This document shows positions 12,714-23,899 of a stretch of 64,000 bases of DNA, piece by piece. Origin of the DNA: Ephydatia muelleri (lineage: Eukaryota; Porifera; Demospongiae; Spongillida; Spongillidae). Below the pieces are notes generated by a model that did no database searches, had not been told where the DNA came from, and worked only from the letters and a program-made list of their open reading frames with translations. The position numbers and the translations under genes were made by a program. Every line of letters begins with the position of its first letter. Position 1 is the stretch's first letter. The DNA lies in NCBI GenBank assembly GCA_013339895.1, contig JABACO010000001.1, forward strand, positions 31,501,779-31,565,778. The letters run 5' to 3'.

Positions 12714-13783
12714 CATTCACCCCTTTGCAATGAGGGACGGTCCATGTGCTTTCCGTTGCATATTCATTTCTACAGCAACTTTCACTGTCAGTACAGTATG
12801 TGTATGCCAGGCATTTTTGCCACTCAGCATTTATCACAATGTGTCAGAATCACCATAACCCCTATTAGCCAATAAAATTCCCCCTCCACACTCATAAGCA
12901 GACAATGCCTCTTGGCCCAGGCCCTAATACTCAGCTGACAGACTGCATTGACATTAGGGTGCGTAACCTCCCTGCATAATGAAAATCAATTTTTCTGAAT
13001 ACTTTTCAAACACTAATCAATTTTTAATTGTCAGGTTTATGTGGACTTGAAAATTGATTTTTCCGAATAATTTAAATAACAAATAGATTTTTCCGAATAG
13101 GTTTTGCCAAACTTCCTGCCCGAATACCTAGGTTATTCAGGTTATGGTGATTGTGGAGTGCACACTGAGAAGATAATTTATATCTGCACAGAAAATCCAT
13201 GTGGTTTCGCACCGAACTAGAGCTATTCAGTTGAAAACAGTTGAAAACACAGAGACACAAAGGTCTATAGTAGCTTGTGGTTGCCAAATAGTTTAATAGA
13301 TTGTATGACTTTACCATTCACTTGTGCATATCAATAGTAATGTTAACCTAACCATCCAACACTAACCACTGAGACCAGACATCACAATTAAAAACTCACA
13401 CAACATCACCTACAATCACGTACTCCACTTACAATCATCCAACAACACTCCATTCACGTTCTCGCAAAATGCATATAAAATATCCCATTAGTAGGATTGC
13501 GTAATGATTTCTAATTCCTATAAACAGAGCGCGTATACTTATTTGAAGTGTGTGAGAAGTCTGTCATTCAATTTCACTCGCTAGCGCAATACTCAGATAT
13601 GTTCACTTCGTACCACTGTACAATAAAACAATGCAATACTATTACCGGTACATACATAACTCGCGGCATATACTAATGAACTTGAAGACGACCGTAAAAG
13701 ACAGCATTACGCTGTATATTTTGTATCCCCAATTGATGCACATTAAATACTCAATACCTATCAGATTATTAATCGCCTCCGAT

Positions 13784-13811
13784 CACTCCTGTTTGCGGCT
13801 GGACACAATTC
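13784..13811 (+). repeat. Left terminal inverted repeat, 12-spacer-like
   Basis: Reading inward: CACTCCT, 12 bases, then ACACAATTC. The block CTGTTTGCGGC is shared with the right end. ACACAATTC matches 6 of 9 positions of the RSS nonamer ACAAAAACC. The heptamer-like block shares only CAC with CACAGTG. Confidence 0.7.
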
Positions 13812-14235
13812 AGATAATTGGACATTACGGTATACCTTAGAATGCTGTAAAAAAAAATTACTCATTGAGCTCATGATAAATCGTACTTTTTGTGATCCAC
13901 ATTTCATGCTTTTTTCAAGTCATCGCTTTGAGCTAATTCGTTCTTTCGTACACCCTATACCACCGCAGTTAATAAAATTACCTATGCGCACGACGCACAA
14001 CATTGCTCTAATAGCCGCGCATCCTTTTTATACGTCCATGTGATAGAGGCGGTATCTGAAAGGGGGTACTTTGATCGTGCGTAGCACAGACGGCGACAAT
14101 AGGTTTTCGGTAAGCAAGTTTTAAACATCAACAGGACAGATCAAAAGACATATTTAAAACGATTAGAACCAGCCACGGTTGTTTTTTAACACCTTACACG
14201 GCGTGTGTATTTTATGAATAATAGGTGCGGTTTGA

Positions 14236-16615
14236 ATGGAACACGTACATGTAAACAAAGTTCAGGAGCGATGCAGGGTGTGTGGTCGCTTGCTTGTGGC
14301 ACCTAGGGATAAGAAAGCAAGGCAGTCATACCAATGCATAGAGTTTTCAGCAGATTTACATTTAGTATTTGGTATTGATACTCACAATGATGCTGTCAAT
14401 ATTCACCCACTAAAATTCTGTTATCGATGCAAACAAGTTATGGATCGAAGCATTCTAGCACAATGCCGGCACTCTCACTACACTGTTAGTACAATTCCTT
14501 ATGAGTGGAAGAAACACACTGCTGAGGAATGCCAGGTTTGTGAAATTACTTACATGTCTAAACAAAATAATACATGTGTACCTATATTTATCTTCATTCA
14601 GATCTGCAATCCCAGATCACCACAAGCCATATATGTGACTCTCACTCCCACAACAGGCCGTCCAGCAAAAAACAGCCCTCATAAAATCATTTCCGAAATT
14701 AGGAAGATAGCCCCACCAAGACTGTACTCACTGTATCACCAGACACTTTCAAACATGAACAACCCTGCTATCATAGAACATTTGCAATGTCCTATCTGCT
14801 TAAATATACTGTGCCAACCTCTGGAGCTATCATGTAGAGCACTGGTTTGTACATATTGTTTAGTCCATTGCTTCCTGCTCTTTAACTGCAGTGAGGTGAA
14901 GTGCCCTTGCTGCTTCATGCAGTCACCAATACAACCACAACAGCTCAAGCCAGCGCCACCCTTGGTCCAGACACTATTGAAGGACATAATGGTGAAATGT
15001 GAGAGGTGCAAGAGGGATTTTAAGGCAGGTGACTTTGATACGCATGAGTGCAGTACTCTACCTACCAAAGTGGAGGTGAAGATGGCGTCAAGGGTCCTGA
15101 AAAGACTGGCTTCCACTAGTCCAGAACAAACATTGTTATGTACTGGAGGAAAGGTAAGTTAATTAAGCAGTGTGAATTAATGCATATAAAGACACTTTGA
15201 CACGCGCTGACCGGTATAGAGTACTTACTTTTAGTATGTTTGATCACTGTAAAAAAAAAACTGTGGCTACAAACCATTACAAATATCTATTAGTACCTTT
15301 AGTTCCCTTTACGAACCAACCTTTATTTCTCATGTCCTATTGTCGCAGGCGTGGAGAATCGCTTCTGTATCGAAGAGGTACGCTAAGACTAACCCGCTTT
15401 CAAGGCTCGTAGTAGGGTGTGTAACCGGTTATCAGGTTATTCGGGTTATTCGGATATTCGCAAAAACCTATCCGTTCGAATAGCAACATAGCATTACTCG
15501 GAAAAATCGATTAGTGAATTTTATCTATTCGAAATAACCGGTTTATTTTCTCCATTCGGAGGTACTTAGGTATTCGTCGCCAATTGACAATTCGCCCATT
15601 ATTCGAATACCTTTTTATACCGATATCCGGATATGATTTTCAATTCAGTATTTCATAATTAGAGCTATATATAACTACGTCACTGTTGTTTTTACTATTT
15701 ATACATACATAAAGACATCGGAAGCAATCAATAATCGAGTAAATAGATAGTAATATAATACAAAATATTTAATGTGCATCAATTGGGTATACAAAATATA
15801 CAGCGTGTACTAAGCTCAGTGCTGTTATCGTCGTCTTCAAGTAAGTAACTAAGTTCATTAGTATATGCCACGAGTTGTGGTTGTATGTAGTATCAATAAA
15901 TTTATGTACCAGTACTAGTATTGCATCCACAGTGGTACGAAGTGAACATATCTGAGTATTGCGCTAGAGAGTGAGATATAGAATGACAGACTTCTCACCC
16001 ACTTCAAGTAAGTATGCGCGCTCTGTTTGAGTATGTGGAGGAATTAGAGAGCATTACGCAATCGTACTAATGGAAAATTTCATATGCATTTAGAGAGAAC
16101 GTGAATGGAGTGTTGTGGGATGATTGTAAGTGGAGTATGTGATTGTAGGTGATGTGGGGTGAATTTATAATTGTGATGTCTGGTCTCAGTGGTTAGGGTG
16201 GATGGTTAGGTTTACACTACTATTGATATGTACAAGTGCATGGTAAAGACATACAATTTATTAAACTCTATTTGGCAAGCACATGCTACTGTAGACCTTT
16301 GTGTCTCCATGCATAGCTCTAGTTTGGGTGCAAAACCAGGTGGATTTCCGTGCAAGCATAAATTATCTTCAAACCATAACCTGATTAACCTAGGTATTCG
16401 GCAGGAAATTTGGGAAACCTATTCAGAAAAATCGATTTTGTTTTTTAAACTATTCGGAAAAATCGATTTTCAGATCCACAAAACCCTGAAAAATCGATTA
16501 GTGTTTTAAAAGTATTCGGAAAAATCGATTTTCATTATGCAGGGGAGGTTACACACCCTAGCCCGTAGCTTGCCGTAGCAAGTTCACTACGCCTCGTGGT
16601 TTGCAGCACAAATAG
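14236..16615 (+). CDS. RAG1 N-terminal-like zinc/RING protein
   Basis: Exon 1 (14236-15153, 306 codons) ends CTGGAGGAAAG|GTAAGT. A candidate exon 2 starts after TTGTCGCAG at 15349 and, leaving out the later hAT insertion, runs in phase to a TAG at 16613-16615, about 342 residues in all. Residues 13-66 (CRVCGRLL, VFGID, NIHPLKFCYRC) and 87-102 (IPYEWKKHTAEECQVC) match the RAG1 N-terminal zinc-binding region. Residues 185-226 form a RING (CPIC, LELSC, LVCTYC, KCPCC). Residues 253-272 (MVKCERC then THEC) match the C2HC finger that follows the RING in RAG1. The RING position that is His in vertebrate RAG1 is Ala here (CRALVC). There is no nonamer-binding or DDE core. RAG1's N-terminal RING is known as a ubiquitin ligase; a similar role here is only inference. 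Exon 1 is fully open. Confidence 0.8.
15413..16560 (+). mobile_element. Nested nonautonomous hAT element, full length
   Basis: This 1148-bp copy starts TAGGGTGTGTAACC and ends GGTTACACACCCTA, flanked by GCTCGTAG (15405-15412) and GCCCGTAG (16561-16568), a 7/8 match. It belongs to the same family as the outer element but lies in the opposite orientation. It interrupts candidate exon 2 of the RAG1-like gene. It has no coding capacity. It retains the middle segment (15640-16010) that the copy at 46237 lost, and includes the empty site of the RAG1-like insertion. Confidence 0.92.
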
Positions 16616-16760
16616 AAAAAAGGTGTTCCTTTCCTTGTAGGGTGCTTAAATGGCGTTTATTTCATCACAGTTTTTGAGTGAGCTCACGTTCCAAAGGTCT
16701 TCGGTTGTCAAGGTCGTTGTTAAGGGCATGACATCATCATTTCAATTTTTCGGAAAACGA

Positions 16761-16799
16761 ACCTAGTGTCCACAAAACATTGGGCCGCAAACAGCTGTG
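16761..16799 (-). repeat. Right terminal inverted repeat, 23-spacer-like
   Basis: Reading inward from 16799: CACAGCT, 23 bases, then ACACTAGGT. CACAG matches the first five positions of the RSS heptamer. The motif TGGACAC occurs in both ends but lies 11 bp further from the terminus here than on the left. The nonamer match is weak (4 of 9). Confidence 0.65.
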
Positions 16800-17096
16800 C
16801 GATGTCGTCCCCACATTGCATGAATGTATGAATAGTAAAAACAACAGTGACGCATGTTATATACATGACTCTAAATACTCGATCGAAAATCATATCCGGA
16901 TATTGGTATCCAAAGGTATTCGAATAATGGGCGAATTGTCGATGCTGACGACGAATACCTAAGTACCTCCGAATGGAGAAACATAAACAATTTACTAATC
17001 GATTTTTCCGAATGATGCTAAATTACTATTCGAACGGATAGGTTTTTGCGAATATCCGAATAACCCGAATAACTAGATAACCGGTTACACATCCTA

Positions 17097-18370
17097 ATTA
17101 ACATCACTGCTATGCTCAAATGATGATGAGTTCTTGTACGTCATCACGCATTGCATTCATGTGCAACGAATATGTGGCAGAAAAAAAAATTATGTTAAAT
17201 TATGTTGGTTAATTAATGGTATAATCTTATAAAGCACAGATTCACAATTAGTCTGATGTATCGTAAAGAATACATGTGTTTGAAATTCAATTTGAAAAAA
17301 AACAACAAGATGACTGCCTATGTATGGGCCATTTCTCCATATGTATGCTCAAAGACACAGGAATGCTAGGGATGAGTTCATTGCATTCATGTGCAACGAA
17401 TATGTGGCAGATTTAAAAATTTTGTTTATAATCAGCATTGCAAAGGAATTTAGAAAAGTGCAATCCTTTGCATGCAAGCATGCACATTTATGTGCACCAT
17501 TCACTTGCCTAATACCATAATCTGATCAATTCTTCATTGTGCCTCCCGCTTTTAAAATCATTTCAGCACCTATATGCAAACTGGTGAAGCCCAATGCCAG
17601 AGCTCATATTCTTGATCGCAATGAAACATTGATGTCTGCATTTTTTGTGCAGTCTGTTTTTTGTGAGCAATCACGGGGTTAATGGCATTTCCTACCATAA
17701 CAATCCTTTGGCAGAGTCCGTTTATCATACTCACTTGTCTGTGTGCAGGTAGACAAAATACCAGGCTCAGCACTCACCTACACCTACATTTTGGGATCGT
17801 GAATTGTTTTTCATATCGCCGATAGCAAACTTCGAAAAATCGTATTGTAAGAAGGCATCGAACGCCCCACCCTATTGTCAAGCAACAAAGTTAAGTTTCT
17901 GAAAAGTGAGGATTACAGTGTAGTTCACTGAATTGAGAAATTCATGAGCAGATAGCCTAAGTGGACACTTTATTAGACCAGATACAGCACAAGGTCGCGT
18001 GCACACTCTTGTCGGGTACTATGTTAACTTATAGTGGTATGTATGTACACGTATACACGTACTCGCAACACAGCGCAAGCGCATGTGATGAAATTTAGCT
18101 TTCAATGCCTATACACACATACGTCATGTAGTTGGTTTCGTTCAACATGTGACAGCTCGTGCATGTACGTGTTAGACTAGCAACGTTGTGTTGTGTCTTT
18201 GAAAGTGTCTTTTCATGTTTTTAAAAGGAACTAAGCAACCAACGTTTGTGCTTTACGGAATTGAATCAGCCACAGCTCAGAACCCATGTTGCAGTAGAAA
18301 TACTCCAGAGAGGAGGGGAGGGATGGGTACTTAATTAAGCATGCATGTGTATACGTTGTGTACAATTCCT
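17097..18370. other. Unique flank shared with the inverted arm
   Basis: No gene was recognised. The stretch recurs inverted at about 45000-46236. Short reading frames on both copies (for example 17320-17520) are similar because of the duplication, not because of evident protein conservation. Confidence 0.5.
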
Positions 18371-18378
18371 GATCACAA

Positions 18379-18386
18379 CACACACA

Positions 18387-18433
<47 letters not shown>

Positions 18434-18482
18434 CACGCATGCACACACACACACGCGCGCACACACACAAACACACACAACA
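18379..18482. repeat. (CA)n microsatellite
   Basis: CA tract with small interruptions, at the position that corresponds to the (GT)n tract at 44881-44976 in the inverted arm. Confidence 0.95.
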
Positions 18483-19082
18483 CTTATGCACTGGAACAGA
18501 AATGGAAAAACTTTATAACATCTTTTAATAATGACGGCACACTCACATGCATTTGAGAGTAAGACTTCCTCTGAACCCGTTCTCTGCACATTGCACATGC
18601 ATCAATAAGTTCTATTGGATTGAAAAACTCAAGAGGCCACTGATTCATTCTCAATTTCTTTACCCCTCACTGTTTCATGTAGTCCTCACTCTCCCCTTAT
18701 CTAGCGCTCTGTACAAGTGTTCAGCTGACCTGTAAAAGCACACATGCCACGGTAATAGCAACTTTTATCAGTGTTAATTTACCAAGGGCCCTGAAGCTAC
18801 CACAATCAGCAATGATAGAGTAGGTACAATAATTTCATCGCAGATCTCATAGGCCTACTTTTTCCACCAGCACAATTCTCTATGTTCCATGTTGCACACT
18901 TGTTGAATGCAGGGATAACATGAGTGTACATGAACTCATGCAGAATGCTTTTCCTGGACTTCTCACCATAAAGAGGTAGGAACACTACGTTCGTTAGCAT
19001 GCAAGGAGATATGAGACATTTTCTGTGAGAGAAAACGATTTCAATGCTCCGCTATTGTCGAATGAGAGAAACAGCATAAAAC

Positions 19083-19127
19083 GTTGATTGTCATACGTAG
19101 GTTTCATAAAATACGTGACAATCAACA
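19083..19127. repeat. Hairpin-forming palindrome
   Basis: CGTTGATTGTCATACGTA and its near-complement TACGTGACAATCAAC form a stem of about 16 bp around a short AT-rich loop. The same hairpin recurs at about 43345 and 44243. It marks the outer edge of the inverted duplication arm. Confidence 0.75.
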
Positions 19128-19460
19128 TGCGCACAGTGCAAAACGTTTGTTATGCGACACTGTATATTATAGCTTATATTCCAATATACGCAGCAATATA
19201 AGCTGTCTGCGTATTGAACATTATAAGCAAATGCTTATAGTCAGTCACGTGCGGTTTGTGGTATCTTAGCAAACCTTTGAATTTCATTAATGTTACACGA
19301 TTTGATGAACCGCGCACTATCGTAATTTGGGTTTTGACCTTCCGTAAACCGGTCCTCCTCCCCCCTACCCTTTGCATCTGCTTGGTTATAATTTTTTTAA
19401 TTTTTTCACATATAAGTGGTACAACGCCAAACACAAAATATTCAAACACCATAGTTCTTT

Positions 19461-20050
19461 TAAGACAGCGGTCCCCAAGTACTAATTCAGCGTGACCTGA
19501 TAAAGACGAGAATATAATAACATTTGGCGCAAATTGAAATGGCCATACTTACCTCTAGTGATGGACTTGTTGGTGCCGTCGTTGATTTAGTTTTTGACCT
19601 AACCAAATGCGCACAAGAAAAATAAAATAAAATAATAATAGCATTTTTAGTGCCTCCGAGCAAACTTACCAATTCGAATTGAAACGCTGCAGAGAAGCAA
19701 AATGCAGGTAGCAATGCCATTGCGTAACTTACTATAGAATCGGCCGCTTGTGATAGCCGCAAACCATAGTCCTTGAGACAGCGGTTCTCACGTACTAACT
19801 TCATACGTGACATGATAAAGACGAGAACATAATAACATTTGGCATCAATTGAAATGGTCATACTTATCCCTACTGATGGACTTGTTGGTGCCGTCGTGTT
19901 TTAGTTCTCAGCCTAACGAAATGAACATTTTAGTGCCTCTGAGCATACTAACCATGCAGCAGCTCGAATCGAAACGCTGCAGAAAAGCAAAATGCAGATA
20001 TAGCAATGCCACTGCGTAACTTACTCGGCCGCATGTGATAACTAGAGACC
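19461..20050. repeat. Two tandem copies of a ~315-bp sequence
   Basis: The block from about 19461 (AGACAGCGGTCCCC) recurs from about 19774 (AGACAGCGGTTCTC). Both copies contain ATGGACTTGTTGGTGCCGTC, the same run of AACATTTGGC, and GAAACGCTGCAGA. No protein family was recognised. Confidence 0.8.
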
Positions 20051-20524
20051 AACACCGCATCGCACACAAATTGTGAGTCGCTTACCGTATACTAGGCTTG
20101 CCTTCAGCAGATTGATGGGGCTGATGTACTGCATCACAAAACGCATCTCCAAATAATACAAATATGATACGCAAAGACACGTACCTTTCCAGGCCACACT
20201 CACACGGGTAACCCGCCAAAATTATCCATCACGTGCAATGCAAACGTCAGCACACTCTAATTGATGCACTTTTGTTTAATTCGGTACAAAAATTATGAAT
20301 AGTAAATAACAAAGATAACTGTGTATAACAGAACTTAAATATGACAAGTAAGATTATAACCAATTTCTTGAACTGGCATAAGAAATCACTCAGCATTATA
20401 ACATTTACAAACATGCATGAAAAAACAATACCATACTTTCCATATCATTATGCACTGTATATCCATGCCAAATTGAACAGTAATGGTAAGAATGAATATG
20501 GTACACATTAACATTACAAAATAG

Positions 20525-21180
20525 TAATGACACACTTGCACGCACATGTCCACATGCACACAGACTAGCACATACACATAGATGTCCTCGCACACGCATA
20601 TACACACAACACACAGACAGACACACACTTGCACATACATGTCAACACGCACACAGACACACACACTGGCTCATACACACAGATGTCCACGTACACGCAT
20701 ATACACACAACACACAGACACACACTTGTGCACATACACACAGTCAGATGTCCACACACACGCATACACACACAACACAGACAGATACACACTTGTGCAC
20801 ATACACACAGACAGATGTCCACACACACGCATACACACACAACACACAGACAGATACACACTTGTGCACATATACACAGACAGATGTCCACACACACGCA
20901 TACACAGACACGGGTTGGCTGCATGGTCATGATTTAGAGGATCCACCCACACAACAATTACACAGGTATAAACTTACATATACACATGCACACACTGTAT
21001 ATACACAATACACCCACACACGAACACACACATTAACATTTACACACAAGCAAATGAGCACACATATGAACACACACACATATGCACAACACACAACAAC
21101 ATACATATGCACAACACACAACACACACATATGCACAACACAACACACACATGCACAACACACAACACACACATCATACT
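20525..21180. repeat. CA-rich minisatellite with ~70-bp unit
   Basis: Units containing CAGACAGATGTCCACACACA recur about every 70 bp between 20570 and 20905, then grade into irregular CACAACA-type repeats to 21180. The many overlapping open frames here are products of the repeat. Confidence 0.9.
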
Positions 21181-21479
21181 CTTTGAATAGTAACAAATTG
21201 TAATAAATGCTGGCCTTCTCTTACAAGCATCTGCCACCTGTTCCTCAAGGCATTCTGTGCAGCCTTGCTGCCAGCAGATGTGGTAAAGACCACAGGTTCA
21301 AAAATGATTTCACACAAAAAACATGCCCATAAATTGATTCTGCTTTAAAACATTCTTCTCATGGGAGAGGTTTCTAGTCTTGCCCATCTTATACTGATCC
21401 CCTCCATTCCATACATCTCCTCTTTCCCTCTCTTAATCCAACATGAATACCGACTCACAAGCACACAATATATAGAGGT

Positions 21480-21758
21480 TCACACACACACACACACACA
21501 CACATGCACACACATGCACACGCATACACGCGCGCGCACACACACACACACACAAACACATACACCTGTGATTTGCTGGGGTAGAGAGTGGTATGTCATA
21601 CTCACTGTAGCTTGTGAATACTATATATGCACAAGCCCATTATGAAAGTTGATTCAGACCTTGTGCCCCAGTGCAGTCACTTCCTCCACAATCATACAAT
21701 CTGATAACTAAACTGCTGCACTATTTTTAGTCATTGGCAGGGCTCTTTATGAGGTTGC

Positions 21759-21804
<46 letters not shown>

Positions 21805-21805
21805 T
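21480..21805. repeat. Two (CA)n microsatellites
   Basis: CA tracts at about 21480-21560 and 21760-21805 with ATG and CG interruptions, separated by ordinary sequence. Confidence 0.9.
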
Positions 21806-22730
21806 GCACACACACAGACCACACTTTCATGCATCACAACTTTAAATCAACAAAATGACCAACACACACACACGCATCTTGCCTTGAGTATGTGGTGTGT
21901 AGTGATACGTATGTGCACGGTGAGGCGCATGGAATGGGGTGGATACTGATAGGACAGGGTGATATGGTATGCAACCCATTTGTGTGAGTGTGTGTGTGTG
22001 TGTGCATTTCTATGTGTATACTGTATATGTTGTGATTACGCACAGTGTAGGTATGTGGTATGTGCATGTGCATACAGTGATGTGTGCATATGTAGTGTGT
22101 GGTGTGAAGATTATGTATTTATGACTAAAATGACTTAATCCTAATGTTATGGTACAGACCACACCCAGGCATCACAACTAGCCAGTGATTACTTAACCGA
22201 ATTTTTGCCCATGGTATAGACCCATACCCAGGTGACACAACTGACCAGCGACTACTAACCCATTCTTGCCCAGGGTACAGACCACACCCAGGCAGTGTAT
22301 CGAGAGATTTAACCCATTAACGCATACACAGACAGATGTCCACATGCATACACACAGACACATACACACACTAAGGGGTACTATAGTTACTATTCCTTCC
22401 TCCAATCCTACATGGCACCTGTATCCCAGGCGGTGGGTTTGTCAAATTAGGGGCAAACCAGGGGGTGGGAGCAGTAAATCCCTGGACTACATACACAATA
22501 TCAACCCACACACTAAAATGCGAATGCGACCCACCAAATGTATATGCATACGCATGCACATACACACACACATATTAAGTACATACATGTCCCTACCACC
22601 ACCATGCATGTTAAAAATAATCAGATACAATATATAAATCCTTTGTCGTCCATATATGCATTACCTAAAAGTTGGTTGTTAGCATGCACTTCAGTCTGTT
22701 GACAGGTGCTATAGGTATAGCCATTGACTG

Positions 22731-22732
<2 letters not shown>

Positions 22733-22784
<52 letters not shown>

Positions 22785-23197
22785 ACACACAAACAAACAA
22801 ACAAACACTGACAAACACACACAGACCTTTAAGAGGTGTCAAGACACTGGTACACAAACACACACACATACATACTGACAAACACACATACACACAAACA
22901 CGCACAACACATACACACACATACACACACACAAAAACACACACACACAAACAAACAAACACTGACAAACACACACAGACCTTTAAGAGGTTTCAGCACA
23001 CTGGTACACAAACACACACACATACATACTGACAAACACACACACAAACACACACAACACATACACACACATACACACTAACAAGCACACGCACCATACA
23101 CACACGCACACACTGACAAGCCCACAAACACACATCGACAAACACACACATCCTTAAGAGGCTCCAGACTGGCGCACATAACACCCACATCCTGACC

Positions 23198-23229
<32 letters not shown>

Positions 23230-23574
23230 TGCAACCCACACATGCAACCCACACACAAACCTTTCAGCGGTTACAGACTGACACACTGATGACACACACA
23301 CTGACACAAACACAAATTCAAACACACACACACACACAAACCTTTAAGAGGTTTCAGGGTACTGGCACATAAATGCGCACTGACAAACACACACACACAC
23401 ACACACTGACAAACACACATTGAAAATTACACAAACACATACTGGCAATGCACACACACATACACACTCACACATATTCACACGCATTCACACACACACA
23501 AACAAACACTACAAATCACACACCGACCTTTACGAGGTTCCAGTGCACACATACATACATGTACACACACCACA

Positions 23575-23613
<39 letters not shown>

Positions 23614-23890
23614 CAAACACACTGGCAACACACACACACACATGCACAAACACCAATGCACACTGACAAACACACAATCTCAAACACACACACAAATGTA
23701 CACACATGCGCGTTAACACAAATGCACACACAAACGCATACCAGTACGATGCCACAGTGTACACACACACACATAAACTCACACAAACACACATACACAC
23801 ACAAACACACATGCACACAAATTGATACAAACACACACATAAACTCACACAAACACATATGCACACACAAACACACATGCACACAAATGC
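22733..23890. repeat. CA-rich tandem region with spaced CCTTTAAGAGGT blocks
   Basis: Over 1.1 kb of almost pure CA/AAC repeat. Embedded in it at irregular spacing (near 22825, 22980, 23152, 23262, 23340 and 23527) are related blocks CCTTTAAGAGGT-TCAG-ACTGG. They are a degraded longer repeat unit of roughly 80-185 bp. Confidence 0.9.
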
Positions 23891-23899
23891 ATTATGCAC

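Larger units (their letters stand above)
13784..16799 (+). mobile_element. N-RAG-type DNA transposon (RAG1 N-terminal-like cargo)
   Basis: A 3016-bp insertion splits the outer hAT element. It is flanked by CGAT on both sides (13780-13783, 16800-16803). A homologous empty site with a single CCGATGTC is visible in reverse complement at 15714-15721, which fixes the borders. The ends begin CACTCCTGTTTGCGGC and, from the right, CACAGCTGTTTGCGGC. The only clear gene is a RAG1 N-terminal-like protein at 14236. No DDE catalytic core is present, so mobility would need a transposase in trans. A hAT copy is inserted at 15413-16560. The organisation fits the N-RAG-TP transposon reported from Aplysia (RAG1 N-terminal-like protein with RSS-like ends). 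The 4-bp duplication recalls Chapaev rather than the 5 bp of Transib/ProtoRAG. Confidence 0.85.
12955..17096 (-). mobile_element. Outer nonautonomous hAT element carrying nested insertions
   Basis: Ends TAGGGTGCGTAACC and GGTTACACATCCTA are flanked by ATTGACAT (12947-12954) and ATTAACAT (17097-17104), a 7/8 match to an 8-bp hAT duplication. The element has no transposase frame. Without the 3016-bp insertion at 13784 it would be about 1.1 kb, matching the 1148-bp copy at 15413. Near both ends it carries many copies of motifs like TTCGGAAAAATCGATT and TTATTCGGG, probably subterminal binding repeats. Its counterpart at 46237-47083 occupies the same site in the inverted arm. Confidence 0.9.
12364..19127 (+). 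repeat. Left arm of a large inverted segmental duplication
   Basis: The zinc-finger 3' end, its 3' flank, a hAT element, the following unique DNA, a (CA)n tract and a terminal hairpin reappear in reverse orientation and the same order at about 44243-47600. The left arm is longer mainly because of the RAG1-like insertion at 13784-16799. Sequence agreement is high over most aligned stretches, with scattered indels. Confidence 0.9.

Noticed and set aside
15197-15412. Separate 71-codon frame after the RAG1-like exon
   Set aside because: It lies in another phase, spans the probable intron and candidate exon 2, and ends at the nested hAT; no domain seen.
13784-16799. Full RAG1 or ProtoRAG element
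   Set aside because: No RAG1 catalytic core or RAG2-like gene could be found in the 3 kb; only the N-terminal module is present.
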